Source: Loripinus fragilis
Taxonomy: Eukaryota > Mollusca > Bivalvia > Lucinida > Lucinidae
Direction of reading: 5' to 3'
Assembly (NCBI GenBank): GCA_964019695.1
Contig: OZ026525.1
Coordinates: forward strand, 67,377,753 to 67,441,752
Length of the DNA: 64,000 bases
A program made the position numbers and the translations under genes. Position 1 is the stretch's first letter; each line of letters starts with the position of its first letter. Positions 48,083 through 60,608 of the stretch are shown here, in pieces. The notes under the pieces were generated by a model. The model was given only the letters and a program-made list of their open reading frames with translations. It was not told the origin of the DNA and did no database searches.

Positions 48083-51000
48083 AGGTCCGCGTCTGTCGAA
48101 TTTCAGTCAAAAATTCAATTTTCCAAAAATTGCCTAAAATTGTGGAGAAACACTTCTTTTGATGAAAGGTATAAATAATTAAGCAAAAAAATATTTTCTT
48201 AGAACAATTTAAGATAGTACCTAATTTTCACTATTTATGTAAGGTCCGCGCCTGTCGAATTTCCGTCAAAAATTCACTTTTCCAAAAATTGCCTTAAATT
48301 GTGGAGAAACACTTCTTTTGATGAAAGGAATAAATAATTTAGCCAAAAAAATTTTTTTCTTAGCACAATTTAAGAAAGTACCTAATTTTCACTATTTTTG
48401 TAAGGTCCGCGCTAATCCAATTTTCGTCAAAAAAACAATTTTCCAAAAAAGCCTAATATTGTGGAGAAACAGTTCTTTTGATGAAAGGAATAAATAATTT
48501 AACCAAAAAATATTTTTTTAGCACAATTTAAGATAGTACCTAATTTTCACTATTTTTGTAAGGTACGCGCCTGTCGAATTTCCGTCAAAAATTCAATTTT
48601 CAAAAAAATTGCCTAAAATTGTGGAGAAACACTTCTTTTGATGAAAGGAATAAATAATTTAGCCAATAAATATTTTTAGCGCAGTTAAGATAGTACCCAA
48701 ATTTTCACTATTTTTGTAAGGTCCGCGCCTGTTGAATTTCCGTCAAAAAATCAATTTTCCAAAAATTGCCTAAAATTGTGGAGAAACAGTTCTTTTGATG
48801 AAAGGAATAAATAATTTAGCCAAAAAATATTTTCTTATCACAGTTAAGATAGAACCTTATTTTCACTATTTTTGTAAGGTCCGCGTCTGTCGAATTTCCG
48901 TCAAAAATTCAATTTTCCAAAAATTGCCTAAAATTGTGGAGAAATACTTCTTTTGATGAAAGGTATAAATAATTTAGCAAAAAAATATTTTCTTAGAACA
49001 ATTTAAGATAGTACCTAATTTTCACTATTTATGTAAGGTCCGCGCCTGTCGAATATCCGTCAAAAATTCAATTTTCCAAAAATTGCCTAAAATTGTGGAT
49101 ACAGTTCTTTTGATGAAAGGAATAAATAATTTAGCTAAAAAATATTTTTTAGCACAATTTAAGATAGTACCTAATTTTCACTATTTTTGTAAAGGTATGC
49201 GCCTGTCGAATTTCCAATAAAAATTCAATTTTCCAAAAATTGCCTAAAATTGTGGAGAAACACTTCTTTTGATGAAAGGAGTAAATAATTTAGCCAAAAA
49301 ATATTTTATTAGCACAATTTAAGATAATAAAAAATTTCACTATTTTTGTAAGGTCCGCGCCTGTCGAATTTCCGTCAAAAATTCAATTTTCTAAAAATTG
49401 CCTAAAATTGTGGAGAAACAGTTCTTTTGATGAAAGGAATAAATAATTTAGCCAAAAAATATTTTTTTAGCACAATTTAAGATAGTACCTAATTTTCACT
49501 ATTTTTGTAAGGTCCGCGCCTGTCGAATTTCCGTCAAAAATTCAATTTTCCAAAAATTGCCTAAAATTGTGGAGATACAGTTCTTTTGATGAAAGGAATA
49601 AATAATTTAGCTAAAAAATATTTTTTAGCACAATTTAAGATAGTACCTAATTTTCACTATTTTTGTAAGGTCCGGGCCTGTCGAATTTCCATCAAAAATT
49701 CAATTTTCCGAAATTTGCCTAAAATTGTGGAGAAACACTTCTTTTGATGAAAGGAATAAATAATTTAGAGAAATAATATTTTCTTAGCACAATTTAAGAT
49801 AGTCCCTAATTTTCACTATTTTTGTAAGGTCTGCGCCAATCCAATTTTCGTCAAAAATTCAATTTTCCAAAAATTGCCTAAAATTGTGGAGAAACACTTC
49901 TTTTGATGAAAGGAATAAATAATTTAGCCAAAAAATATTTTTTTAGCACAATTTAAGATAGTCCCTAATTTTCACTATTTTTGTAAGGTCCGCGCCAATC
50001 CAATTTTCGTCAAAAAATCAATTTTCCAAAAATTGCCTAAAATTATGGAGAAACACTTCTTTTGATGAAAGGAATAAATTATTTAGCCAAAAAGTATTTT
50101 CTTAGCACAATTTAAGATAGTACCTAATTTTCACAATTTTTGTAAGGTCCGCGCCTGTCGAATTTCCATCAAAAATTCAATTTTCTAAAAATTGCCTAAA
50201 ATTGTGGAGAAACACTTCTTTTGATGAAAGGTATAAATAATATAGCAAAAAAATATTTTCTTAGAACAATTTAAGATAGTACCTAATTTTCACTATTTAT
50301 GTAAGGTCCGCGCCTGTCGAATTTCCATCAAAAATTCAATTTTCCAAAAATTGCCTAAAATTGTGGAGAAACAGTTCTTTTGATGAAAGGAATAAATAAT
50401 TTAGCCAAAAAATATTTTTTAGCACAGTTAAGATAGAACCTAATTTTCACTATTTTTGTAAGGTCCGCGTCTGTCGAATTTCCGTCAAAAATTCAATTTT
50501 CCAAAAATTGCCTAAAATTGTGGAGAAACACTTCTTTTGATGAAAGGAATAAATAATTTAGCCAAAAAATTTTTTTTCTTAGCACAATTTAAGAAAGTAC
50601 CTAATTTTCACTATTTTTGTAAGGTCCGCGCCAATCCAATTTTCGTCAAAAAATCAATTTTCCAAAAAAGCCTAATATTGTGGAGAAACAGTTCTTTTAA
50701 TGAAAGGAATAAATAATTTAGCCAAAAAATATTTTTTCTTAGCACAATTTAAGAAAGTACCTAATTTTCACCATTTTTGTAAGGCTCGCCCCTGTCGAAT
50801 ATCCGTCAAAAATTCAATTTTCCAAAAATTGCCTAAAATTGTGGAGAAACACTTCTTTTGATGAAAGGAATAAATAATTTAGCCAAAAAGTATTTTCTTA
50901 GCACAATTTAAGATAGAACCTAATTTTACTATTTTTGTAAGGTCCGCGTCTGTCCAATTTCCGTCAAAAATTCAATTTTCCAAAAATTGCCTAAAATTGT

Positions 51001-54000
51001 GCAGAAACACTTCTTTTGATGAAAGGAATAAATAATTTAGCCAAAAATTTTTTTTTCTTAGCACAATTTAAGAAAGTACCTAATTTTCACTATTTTTGTA
51101 AGGTCCGCGCCAATCCAATTTTCGTCAAAAAATCAATTTTCCAAAAAATTGCCTAAAATTATGGAGAAACACTTCTTTTGATGAAAGGAATAAATTATTT
51201 AGCAAAAAAATATTTTTTTAGCACAATTTAAGATAGTACCTAATTTTCACTATTTTTGTAAGGTACGCGCCTGTCGAATTTCTGTCAAAAATTCAATTTT
51301 CAAAAAAATTGCCTAAAATTGTGGAGAAACACTTCTTTTGATGAAAGGAATAAATAATTTAGCCAAAAAATATTTTTAGCACAGTTAAGATAGTACCTAA
51401 TTTTCACTATTTTTGTAAGGTACGCGCCTGTCGAATTTCCGTCAAAAATTCAATTTTCAAAAAAATTGCCTAAAATTGTGGAGAAACACTTCTTTTGATG
51501 AACGGAATAAATAATTTAGCCAAAAAATATTTTTAGCACAGTTAAGATAGTACCTAATTTTCACTATTTTTGTAAGGGGCGCGCCTGTCGAATTTCTGTC
51601 AAAAAATCAATTTTCCAAAAATTGCCTAAAATTGTGGAGAAACAGTTCTTTTGATGAAAGGAATAAATAATTTAGCCAAAAAATATTTTTTTGCACAGTT
51701 AAGATAGAACCTAATTTTCACTATTTTTGGAAGGTCCGCGTCTGTCGAATTTCAGTCAAAAATTCAATTTTCCAAAAATTGCCTAAAATTGTGGAGAAAC
51801 ACTTCTTTTGATGAAAGGTATAAATAATTTAGCAAAAAAATATTTTCTTAGAACAATTTAAGATAGTACCTAATTTTCACTATTTATGTAAGGTCCGCGC
51901 CTGTCGAATTTCCGTCAAAAATTCACTTTTCCAAAAATTGCCTTAAATTGTGGAGAAACACTTCTTTTGATGAAAGGAATAAATAATTTAGCCAAAAAAA
52001 TTTTTTTCTTAGCACAATTTAAGAAAGTACCTAATTTTCACTATTTTTGTAAGGTCCGCGCTAATCCAATTTTCGTCAAAAAATCAATTTTCCAAAAAAG
52101 CCTAATATTGTGGAGAAACAGTTCTTTTGATGAAAGGAATAAATAATTTAACCAAAAAATATTTTTTTAGCACAATTTAAGATAGTACCTAATTTTCACT
52201 ATTTTTGTAAGGTACGCGCCTGTCGAATTTCCGTCAAAAATTCAATTTTCAAAAAAATTGCCTAAAATTGTGGAGAAACACTTCTTTTGATGAAAGGAAT
52301 AAATAATTTAGCCAATAAATATTTTTAGCGCAGTTAAGATAGTACCCAAATTTTCACTATTTTTGTAAGGTCCGCGCCTGTCGAATTTCCGTCAAAAAAT
52401 CAATTTTCCAAAAATTGCCTAAAATTGTGGAGAAACAGTTCTTTTGATGAAAGGAATGAATAATTTAGCCAAAAAATATTTTCTTATCACAGTTAAGATA
52501 GAACCTTATTTTCACTATTTTTGTAAGGTCCGCGTCTGTCGAATTTCCGTCAAAAATTCAATTTTCCAAAAATTGCCTAAAATTGTGGAGAAATACTTCT
52601 TTTGATGAAAGGTATAAATAATTTAGCAAAAAAATATTTTCTTAGAACAATTTAAGATAGTACCTAATTTTCACTATTTATGTAAGGTCCGCGCCTGTCG
52701 AATATCCGTCAAAAATTCAATTTTCCAAAAATTGCCTAAAATTGTGGAGAAACAGTTCTTTTGATGAAAGGAATAAATAATTTAGCCAAAAAATATTTTT
52801 TTAGCACATTTAAGATAGAACCTAATTTTCACTATTTTTGTAAGGTCCGCGTCTGTCGAATTTCCGTCAAAAATTCAATTTTCCAAAAATTGCCTAAAAT
52901 TGTGGAGAAACACTTCTTTTGATGAAAGGAATAAATAATTTAGCCAAAAAATTTTTTTTCTTAGCACAATTTAAGAAAGTACCTAATTTTCACTATTTTT
53001 GTAAGGTCCGCGCCAATCCAATTTTCGTCAAAAAATCAATTTTCCAAAAAAGCCTAATATTGTGGAGAAACAGTTCGTTTGATGAAAGGAATAAATAATT
53101 TAGCCAAAAAATATTTTTTTTAGCACAATTTAAGATAGTACCTAATTTTCACCATTTTTGTAAGGCTCGCCCCTGTCGAATATCCGTCAAAAATTCAATT
53201 TTCCAAAAATTGCCTAAAATTGTGGAGAAACACTTCTTTTGATGAAAGAAATAAATAATTTAGCGAAAAAATATTTTCTTAGCACAATTTAAGATAGTAC
53301 CTAATTTTCAATATTTTTGTAAGGTCCGCGCGCCTGTCAAATTTCCGTCAAAAATTCAATTTTCCAGAAATTGCCTAAAATTGTGGAAAAACACTTCTTT
53401 TGATGAAAGGAATAAATAATTTAGCCAAAAAATATTTTCTTAGCACAAATTAAGATAGAACCTAATTTTCACTATTTTTGTAAGGTCCGCGTCTGTCGAA
53501 TTTCCGTCAAAAATTCAATTTTCCAAAAATTGCCTAAAATTGTGGAGAAACACTTCTTTTGATGAAAGGAATAAATAATTTAGCCAAAAAATTTTTTTTC
53601 TTAGCACAATTTATGAAAGTACCTAATTTTCACTATTTTTGTAAGGTCCGCGACAATCCAATTTTCGTCAAAAAATCAATTTTCCAAAAAAGCCTAAAAT
53701 TGTGGAGAAACACTTCTTTTGATGATAGGAATAAATAATTTAGCCAAAAAATATTTTCTTAGCACAATTTAAGATAGTACCTAATTTTCACTATTTTTGT
53801 TAGGTCCGTGCCTGTCGAATTTCCGTCAAAAATTCAATTTTCCAAAAATTGCCTAAAATTGTGGAGAAACACTTCTTTTGATGAAAGGAATAAATAATTT
53901 AGAGAAAAAATATTTTCTTTGCACAATTTAAGATAGAACAAATTTTCACTATTTTTGTAAGGTCCACGCCTGTCGAATTTCCGTTAAAAATCCAATTTTC

Positions 54001-55080
54001 CAAAAATTGCCTAAAATTGTGGAGAAACACTTCTTTTGATGAAAGGAATAAATAATTTAGCCAAATAATATTTTCTTAGCACAATTTCAGATAGTACAAA
54101 AATTTCAATATTTTTGTAAGGTCCGCGCCTGTCGAATTTACGTCAAAAATTCAATTTTCTGAAAATTGCCCAAAATTGTGGAGAAACACTTCTTTTGATG
54201 AAAGGAATAAATAATTTAGCCAAATAATATTTTCTGAGCACATTTTCAGATAGTACAAAAATTTCAATATTTTTGTAAGGTCCGCGCCTGTCAAATTTAC
54301 GTCAAAAATTCAATTTTCTGAAAATTGCCCAAAATTGTGGAGAAACACTTCTTTTGAAGAAAGGAATAAATAATTTAGCAAAAAATATTTTCTTAGCATA
54401 ATTTAAGATAGTACCTAATTTTCACTATTTTTGTAAGGTACGCGCCTGGCGAATTTCCGTCAAAAATTCAATTTCCAAAAATTGCCTAAAATTGTGGAGT
54501 AACACTTCTTTTGATGAAAGGAATAAATAATTTAGCCAAAAAATATTTTTAGCGCAGTTAAGATAGTACCCAAATTTTCACTATTTTTGTAAGGTCCGCG
54601 CCTGTCGAATTTCCGTCAAAAAATCAATTTTCCAAAAATTGCCTAAAATTGTGGAGAAACAGTTCTTTTGATGAAAGGAATAAATAATTTAGCCAAAAAA
54701 TATTTTCTTATCACAGTTAAGATAGAACCTTATTTTCACTATTTTTGTAAGGTCCGCGTCTGTCGAATTTCCGTCAAAAATTCAATTTTCCAAAAAATTG
54801 CCTAAAATTGTGGAGAAATACTTCTTTTGATGAAAGGTATAAATAATTTAGCAAAAAAATATTTTCTTAGAACAATTTAAGATAGTACCTAATTTTCACT
54901 ATTTATGTAAGGTCCGCGCCTGTCGAATATCCGTCAAAAATTCAATTTTCCAAAAATTGCCTAAAATTGTGGAGAAACAGTTCTTTTGATGAAAGGAATA
55001 AATAATTTAGCCAAAAAATATTTTTTAGCACATTTAAGATAGAACCTAATTTTCACTATTTTTGTAAGGTCCGCGTCTGT
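47492..55080. repeat. Super-repeat copy D, partial (about 7.6 kb)
   Basis: It continues copy C in tandem with an offset of 14,442 bp, becoming 14,602 bp after one extra monomer near 53,500-53,700. The extra unit includes CAATTTATGAAAGTACC and GGTCCGCGACAATCC, as also seen at 43.9 and 55.5 kb. Agreement stops near 55,080, where CTGTCCAATTTCC in C is replaced by CTGTCGAATTTCC followed by a TTTAGCGAAAAAATA monomer. Confidence 0.85.
53802..54863. repeat. Divergent heptamer segment, copy 3 of 4
   Basis: It lies 8,568 bp after copy 2 and 14,602 bp after copy 1. It has one extra A in CCAAAAAATTGCC near 54,797. Confidence 0.87.
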
Positions 55081-56025
55081 CGAATTTCCGTCAAAAATTC
55101 AATTTTCCAAAAATTGCCTAAAATTGTGGAGAAACACTTCTTTTGATGAAAGGAATAAATAATTTAGCGAAAAAATATTTTCTTAGCACAATTTAAGATA
55201 GTACCTAATTTTCAATATTTTTGTAAGGTCCGCGCGCCTGTCAAATTTCCGTCAAAAATTCAATTTTCCAGAAATTGCCTAAAATTGTGGAAAAACACTT
55301 CTTTTGATGAAAGGAATAAATAATTTAGCCAAAAAATATTTTCTTAGCACAAATTAAGATAGAACCTAATTTTCACTATTTTTGTAAGGTCCGCGTCTGT
55401 CGAATTTCCGTCAAAAATTCAATTTTCCAAAAATTGCCTAAAATTGTGGAGAAACACTTCTTTTGATGAAAGGAATAAATAATTTAGCCAAAAAATTTTT
55501 TTTCTTAGCACAATTTATGAAAGTACCTAATTTTCACTATTTTTGTAAGGTCCGCGACAATCCAATTTTCGTCAAAAAATCAATTTTCCAAAAAAGCCTA
55601 AAATTGTGGAGAAACACTTCTTTTGATGATAGGAATAAATAATTTAGCCAAAAAATATTTTCTTAGCACAATTTAAGATAGTACCTAATTTTCACTATTT
55701 TTGTAAGGTCCGCGTCTGTCGAATTTCCGTCAAAAATTCAATTTTCCAAAAATTGCCTAAAATTGTGGAGAAACACTTCTTTTGATGAAAGGAATAAATA
55801 ATTTAGCCAAAAAAATTTTTTTCTTAGCACAATTTAAGAAAGTACCTAATTTTTACTATTTTTGTAAGGTCCGCGCCAATCCAATTTTCGTCAAAAAATC
55901 AATTTTTTCAAAATAGCCTAATATTGTGGAGAAACAGTTCTTTTGATGGAAGGAATAAATAATTTAGCCAAAAAATATTTTTTTAGCACAATTTAAGATA
56001 GTACCTAACTTTCACCATTTTTGTA

Positions 56026-56168
56026 AGGCTCGCCCCTGTCGAATATCCGTCAAAAATTGCCTAAAATTGTGGAGAAACACTTCTTTTGATGAAAGGAATA
56101 AATAATTTAGCGAAAAAATATTTTCTTAGCACAATTTAAGATAGTACCTAATTTTCAATATTTTTGTA
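56026..56168. repeat. 143-bp monomer with a 16-bp internal deletion
   Basis: Here GTCAAAAATT runs directly into GCCTAAAATTG. The consensus has two CAAAAATT copies 16 bp apart in this place, and one copy with the intervening CAATTTTC is missing. The deletion exactly spans one direct-repeat interval, as replication slippage or single-strand annealing would produce. This is the shortest full monomer I noticed. Confidence 0.85.
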
Positions 56169-59100
56169 AGGTCCGCGCGCCTGTATATTTCCGTCAAAAA
56201 TTCAATTTTCCAGAAATTGCCTAAAATTGTGGAAAAACACTTCTTTTGATGAAAGGAATAAATAATTTAGCCAAAAAATATTTTCTTAGCACAAATTAAG
56301 ATAGAACCTAATTTTCACTATTTTTGTAAGGTCCGCGTCTGTCGAATTTCCGTCAAAAATTCAATTTTCCAAAAATTGCCTAAAATTGTGGAGAAACACT
56401 TCTTTTGATGAAAGGAATAAATAATTTAGCCAAAATTTTTTTTTTCTTAGCACAATTTAAGAAAGTACCTAATTTTCATTATTTTTGTAAGGTCCGCGCC
56501 AATCCAATTTTCGTCAAAAAATCAATTTTCCAAAAAAGCCTAAAATTGTGGAGAAACACTTCTTTTGATGAAAGGAATAAATAATTTAGCCAATAAATAT
56601 TTTTTTAAGCACAATTTAAGATAGTACCTAATTTTCGCCATTTTTGTAAGGCTCGCCCCTGTCGAATATCTGTCAAAAATTCAATTTTCCAAAAATTGCC
56701 TAAAATTGTGGAGAAACACTTCTTTTGATGAAAGGAATAAATAATTTAGCGAAAAAATATTTTCTTAGCACAATTTAAGACAGTACCTAATTTTCACTAT
56801 TTTGTAAGGTCCACGCCTGTCGAATTTCCGTCAAAAATTCAATTTTCCAAAAATTGCCTAAAATTGTGGAGAAACACTTCTTTTGATGAAAGGAATAAAT
56901 AATTTAGCCAAAAATTTTTTTTTCTTAGCACAATTTAAGAAAGTACCTAATTTTCACTATTTTTGTAAGGTCCGCGCCAATCCAATTTTCGTCAAAAAAT
57001 CAATTTTCCAAAAATTGCCTAAAATTATGGAGAAACACTTCTTTTGATGAAAGGAATAAATTATTTAGCAAAATAATATTTTTTTAGCACAATTTAAGAT
57101 AGTACCTAATTTTCACTATTTTTGTTAGGTACGCGCCTGTCGAATTTCCGTCAAAAATTCAATTTTCAAAAAAATTGCCTAAAATTGTGGAGAAACACTT
57201 CTTTTAATGAAAGGAATAAATAATTTAGCCAAAAAATATTTTTAGCACAGTTAAGATAGTACCTAATTTTCACTATTTTTGTAAGGTACGCGCCTGTCGA
57301 ATTTCCGTCAAAAATTCAATTTTCAAAAAAATTGCCTAAAATTGTGGAGAAACACTTCTTTTGATGAACGGAATAAATAATTAAGCCAAAAAATATTTTT
57401 AGCACAGTTAAGATAGTACCTAATTTTCACTATTTTTGTAAGGGGCGCGCCTGTCGAATTTCTGTCAAAAAATCAATTTTCCAAAAATTGCCTAAAATTG
57501 TGGAGAAACAGTTCTTTTGATGAAAGGAATAAATAATTTAGCCAAAAAATATTTTTTTGCACAGTTAAGATAGAAGCTAATTTTCACTATTTTTGTAAGG
57601 TCCGCGTCTGTCGAATTTCAGTCAAAAATTCAATTTTCCAAAAATTGCCTAAAATTGTGGAGAAACACTTCTTTTGATGAAAGGTATAAATAATTTAGCA
57701 AAAAAATATTTTCTTAGAACAATTTAAGATAGTACCTAATTTTCACTATTTATGTAAGGTCCGCGCCTGTCGAATTTCCGTCAAAAATTCACTTTTCCAA
57801 AAATTGCCTTAAATTGTGGAGAAACAGTTCTTTTGATGAAAGGAATAAATAATTTAGCCAAAAAATATTTTTTAGCACAGTTAAGATAGAACCTAATTTT
57901 CACTATTTTTGTAAGGTCCGCGTCTGTCGAATTTCCGTCAAAAATTCAATTTTCCAAAAATTGCCTAAAATTGTGGAGAAACACTTCTTTTGATGAAAGG
58001 AATAAATAATTTAGCGAAAAAATATTTTCTTAGCACAATTTAAGATAGTACCTAATTTTCACTATTTTGTAAGGTCCGCGCCAATCCAATTTTCATCAAA
58101 AAATCAATTTTCCAAAAATTGCCTAAAATTGTGGAGAAACAGTTCTTTTGATGAAAGGAATAAATAATTTAGCCAAAAAATATTTTCTTATCACAGTTAA
58201 GATAGAACCTAATTTTCACTATTTTTGTAAGGTCCGCGTCTGTCGAATTTCGTCAAAAATTCAATTTTCCAAAAATTGCCTAAAATTGTGGAGAAATACT
58301 TCTTTTGATGAAAGGTATAAATAATTTAGCAAAAAAATATTTTCTTAGAATAATTTAAGATAGTACCTAATTTTCACTATTTATGTAAGGTCCGCGCCTG
58401 TCGAATATCCGTCAAAAATTCAATTTTCCAAAAATTGCCTAAAATTGTGGAGAAACAGTTCTTTTGATGAAAGGAATAAATAATTTAGCCAAAAAAAATT
58501 TTTTTAGCACAAATTAAGATAGAACCTAATTTTCACTATTTTTGTAAGGTCCGCGTCTGTCGAATTTCCGTCAAAAATTCAATTTTCCAAAAATTGCCTA
58601 AAATTGTGGAGAAACACTTCTTTTGATGAAAGGAATAAATAATTTAGCCAAAAAAAATTTTTTCTTAGCACAATTTAAGAAAGTACCTAATTTTCACTAT
58701 TTTTGTAAGGTCCGCGCCAATCCAATTTTCGTCAAAAAATAAATTTTCCAAAAAAGCCTAATATTGTGGAGAAACAGTTCTTTTGATGAAAGGAATAAAT
58801 AATTTAACCAAAAAATATTTTTTTAGCACAATTTAAGATAGTACCTAATTTTCACCATTTTTGTAAGGCTCGCCCCTGTCGAATATCCGTCAAAAATTCA
58901 ATTTTCCAAAAATTGCCTAAAATTGTGGAGAAACACTTCTTTTGATGAAAGGAATAAATAATTTAGCGAAAAAATATTTTCTTAGCACAATTTAAGATAG
59001 TACCTAATTTTCAATATTTTTGTAAGGTCCGCGCCTGTCAAATTTCCGTCAAAAATTCAATTTTCCAGAAATTGCCTAAAATTGTGGAAAAACACTTCTT

Positions 59101-59502
59101 TTGATGAAAGGATTAAATAATTTAGCCAAAAAATATTTTCTTAGCACAAATTAAGATAGAACCTAATTTTCACTATTTTTGTAAGGTCCGCGTCTGTCGA
59201 ATTTCCGTCAAAAATTCAATTTTCCAAAAATTGCCTAAAATTGTGGAGAAACACTTCTTTTGATGAAAGGAATAAATAATTTAGCCAAAAAATTTTTTTT
59301 CTTAGCACAATTTATGAAAGTACCTAATTTTCACTATTTTTGTAAGGTCCGCGACAATCCAATTTTCGTCAAAAAATCAATTTTCCAAAAAAGCCTAAAA
59401 TTGTGGAGAAACACTTCTTTTGATGAAAGGAATAAATAATTTAGCCAAAAAATATTTTCTTAGCACAATTTAAGATAGTACCTAATTTTCACTATTTTTG
59501 TT

Positions 59503-60561
59503 AGGTCCGTGCCTGTCGAATTTCCGTCAAAAATTCAATTTTCCAAAAATTGCCTAAAATTGTGGAGAAACACTTCTTTTGATGAAAGGAATAAATAATT
59601 TAGAGAAAAAATATTTTCTTTGCACAATTTAAGATAGAACAAATTTTCACTATTTTTGTAAGGTCCACGCCTGTCGAATTTCCGTTAAAAATCCAATTTT
59701 CCAAAAATTGCCTAAAATTATGGAGAAACACTTCTTTTGATGAAAGGAATAAATAATTTAGCCAAATAATATTTTCTTAGCACAATTTCAGATAGTACAA
59801 AAATTTCAATATTTTTGTAAGGTCCGCGCCTGTCGAATTTACGTCAAAAATTCAATTTTCTGAAAATTGCCCAAAATTGTGGAGAAACACTTCTTTTGAT
59901 GAAAGGAATAAATAATTTAGCCAAATAATATTTTCTGAGCACATTTTCAGATAGTACAAAAATTTCAATATTTTTGTAAGGTCCGCGCCTGTCAAATTTA
60001 CGTCAAAAATTCAATTTTCTGAAAATTGCCCAAAATTGTGGAGAAACACTTCTTTTGAAGAAAGGAATAAATAATTTAGCAAAAAATATTTTCTTAGCAT
60101 AATTTAAGATAGTACCTAATTTTCACTATTTTTGTAAGGTACGCGCCTGGCGAATTTCCGTCAAAAATTCAATTTCCAAAAATTGCCTAAAATTGTGGAG
60201 TAACACTTCTTTTGATGAAAGGAATAAATAATTTAGCCAAAAAATATTTTTAGCGCAGTTAAGATAGTACCCAAATTTTCACTATTTTTGTAAGGTCCGC
60301 GCCTGTCGAATTTCCGTCAAAAAATCAATTTTCCAAAAATTGCCTAAAATTGTGGAGAAACAGTTCTTTTGATGAAAGGAATAAATAATTTAGCCAAAAA
60401 ATATTTTCTTATCACAGTTAAGATAGAACCTTATTTTCACTATTTTTGTAAGGTCCGCGTCTGTCGAATTTCCGTCAAAAATTCAATTTTCCAAAAATTG
60501 CCTAAAATTGTGGAGAAATACTTCTTTTGATGAAAGGTATAAATAATTTAGCAAAAAAATA
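59503..60561. repeat. Divergent heptamer segment, copy 4 of 4
   Basis: It lies 5,701 bp after copy 3 with the same order, including GGTCCACGCC at 59662 and CCTGGCGAATTTCC near 60146. It ends earlier than the others, switching near 60,560 from TTTAGCAAAAAAATATTTTC to TTTTTTAGCACAATTTATG. It has the private change ATTATGGAG near 59,720. Confidence 0.86.
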
Positions 60562-60608
60562 TTTTTTAGCACAATTTATGATAGTACCTAATTTTCACCA
60601 TTTTTGTA

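Larger units (their letters stand above)
44125..48930. repeat. Nested repeat E2, second copy of E1
   Basis: It starts in a hybrid monomer where GTTAGGTCCG, normally followed by TGCC, is followed by CGCCTGTCGAATATCC. It follows E1 with one added monomer near 45,075-45,233 and a 1-bp insertion (GATGATAAGGTATA near 47371). The match ends near 48,930, where E1 has a hybrid monomer near 42,900. E2 extends across the C/D boundary. Confidence 0.8.
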
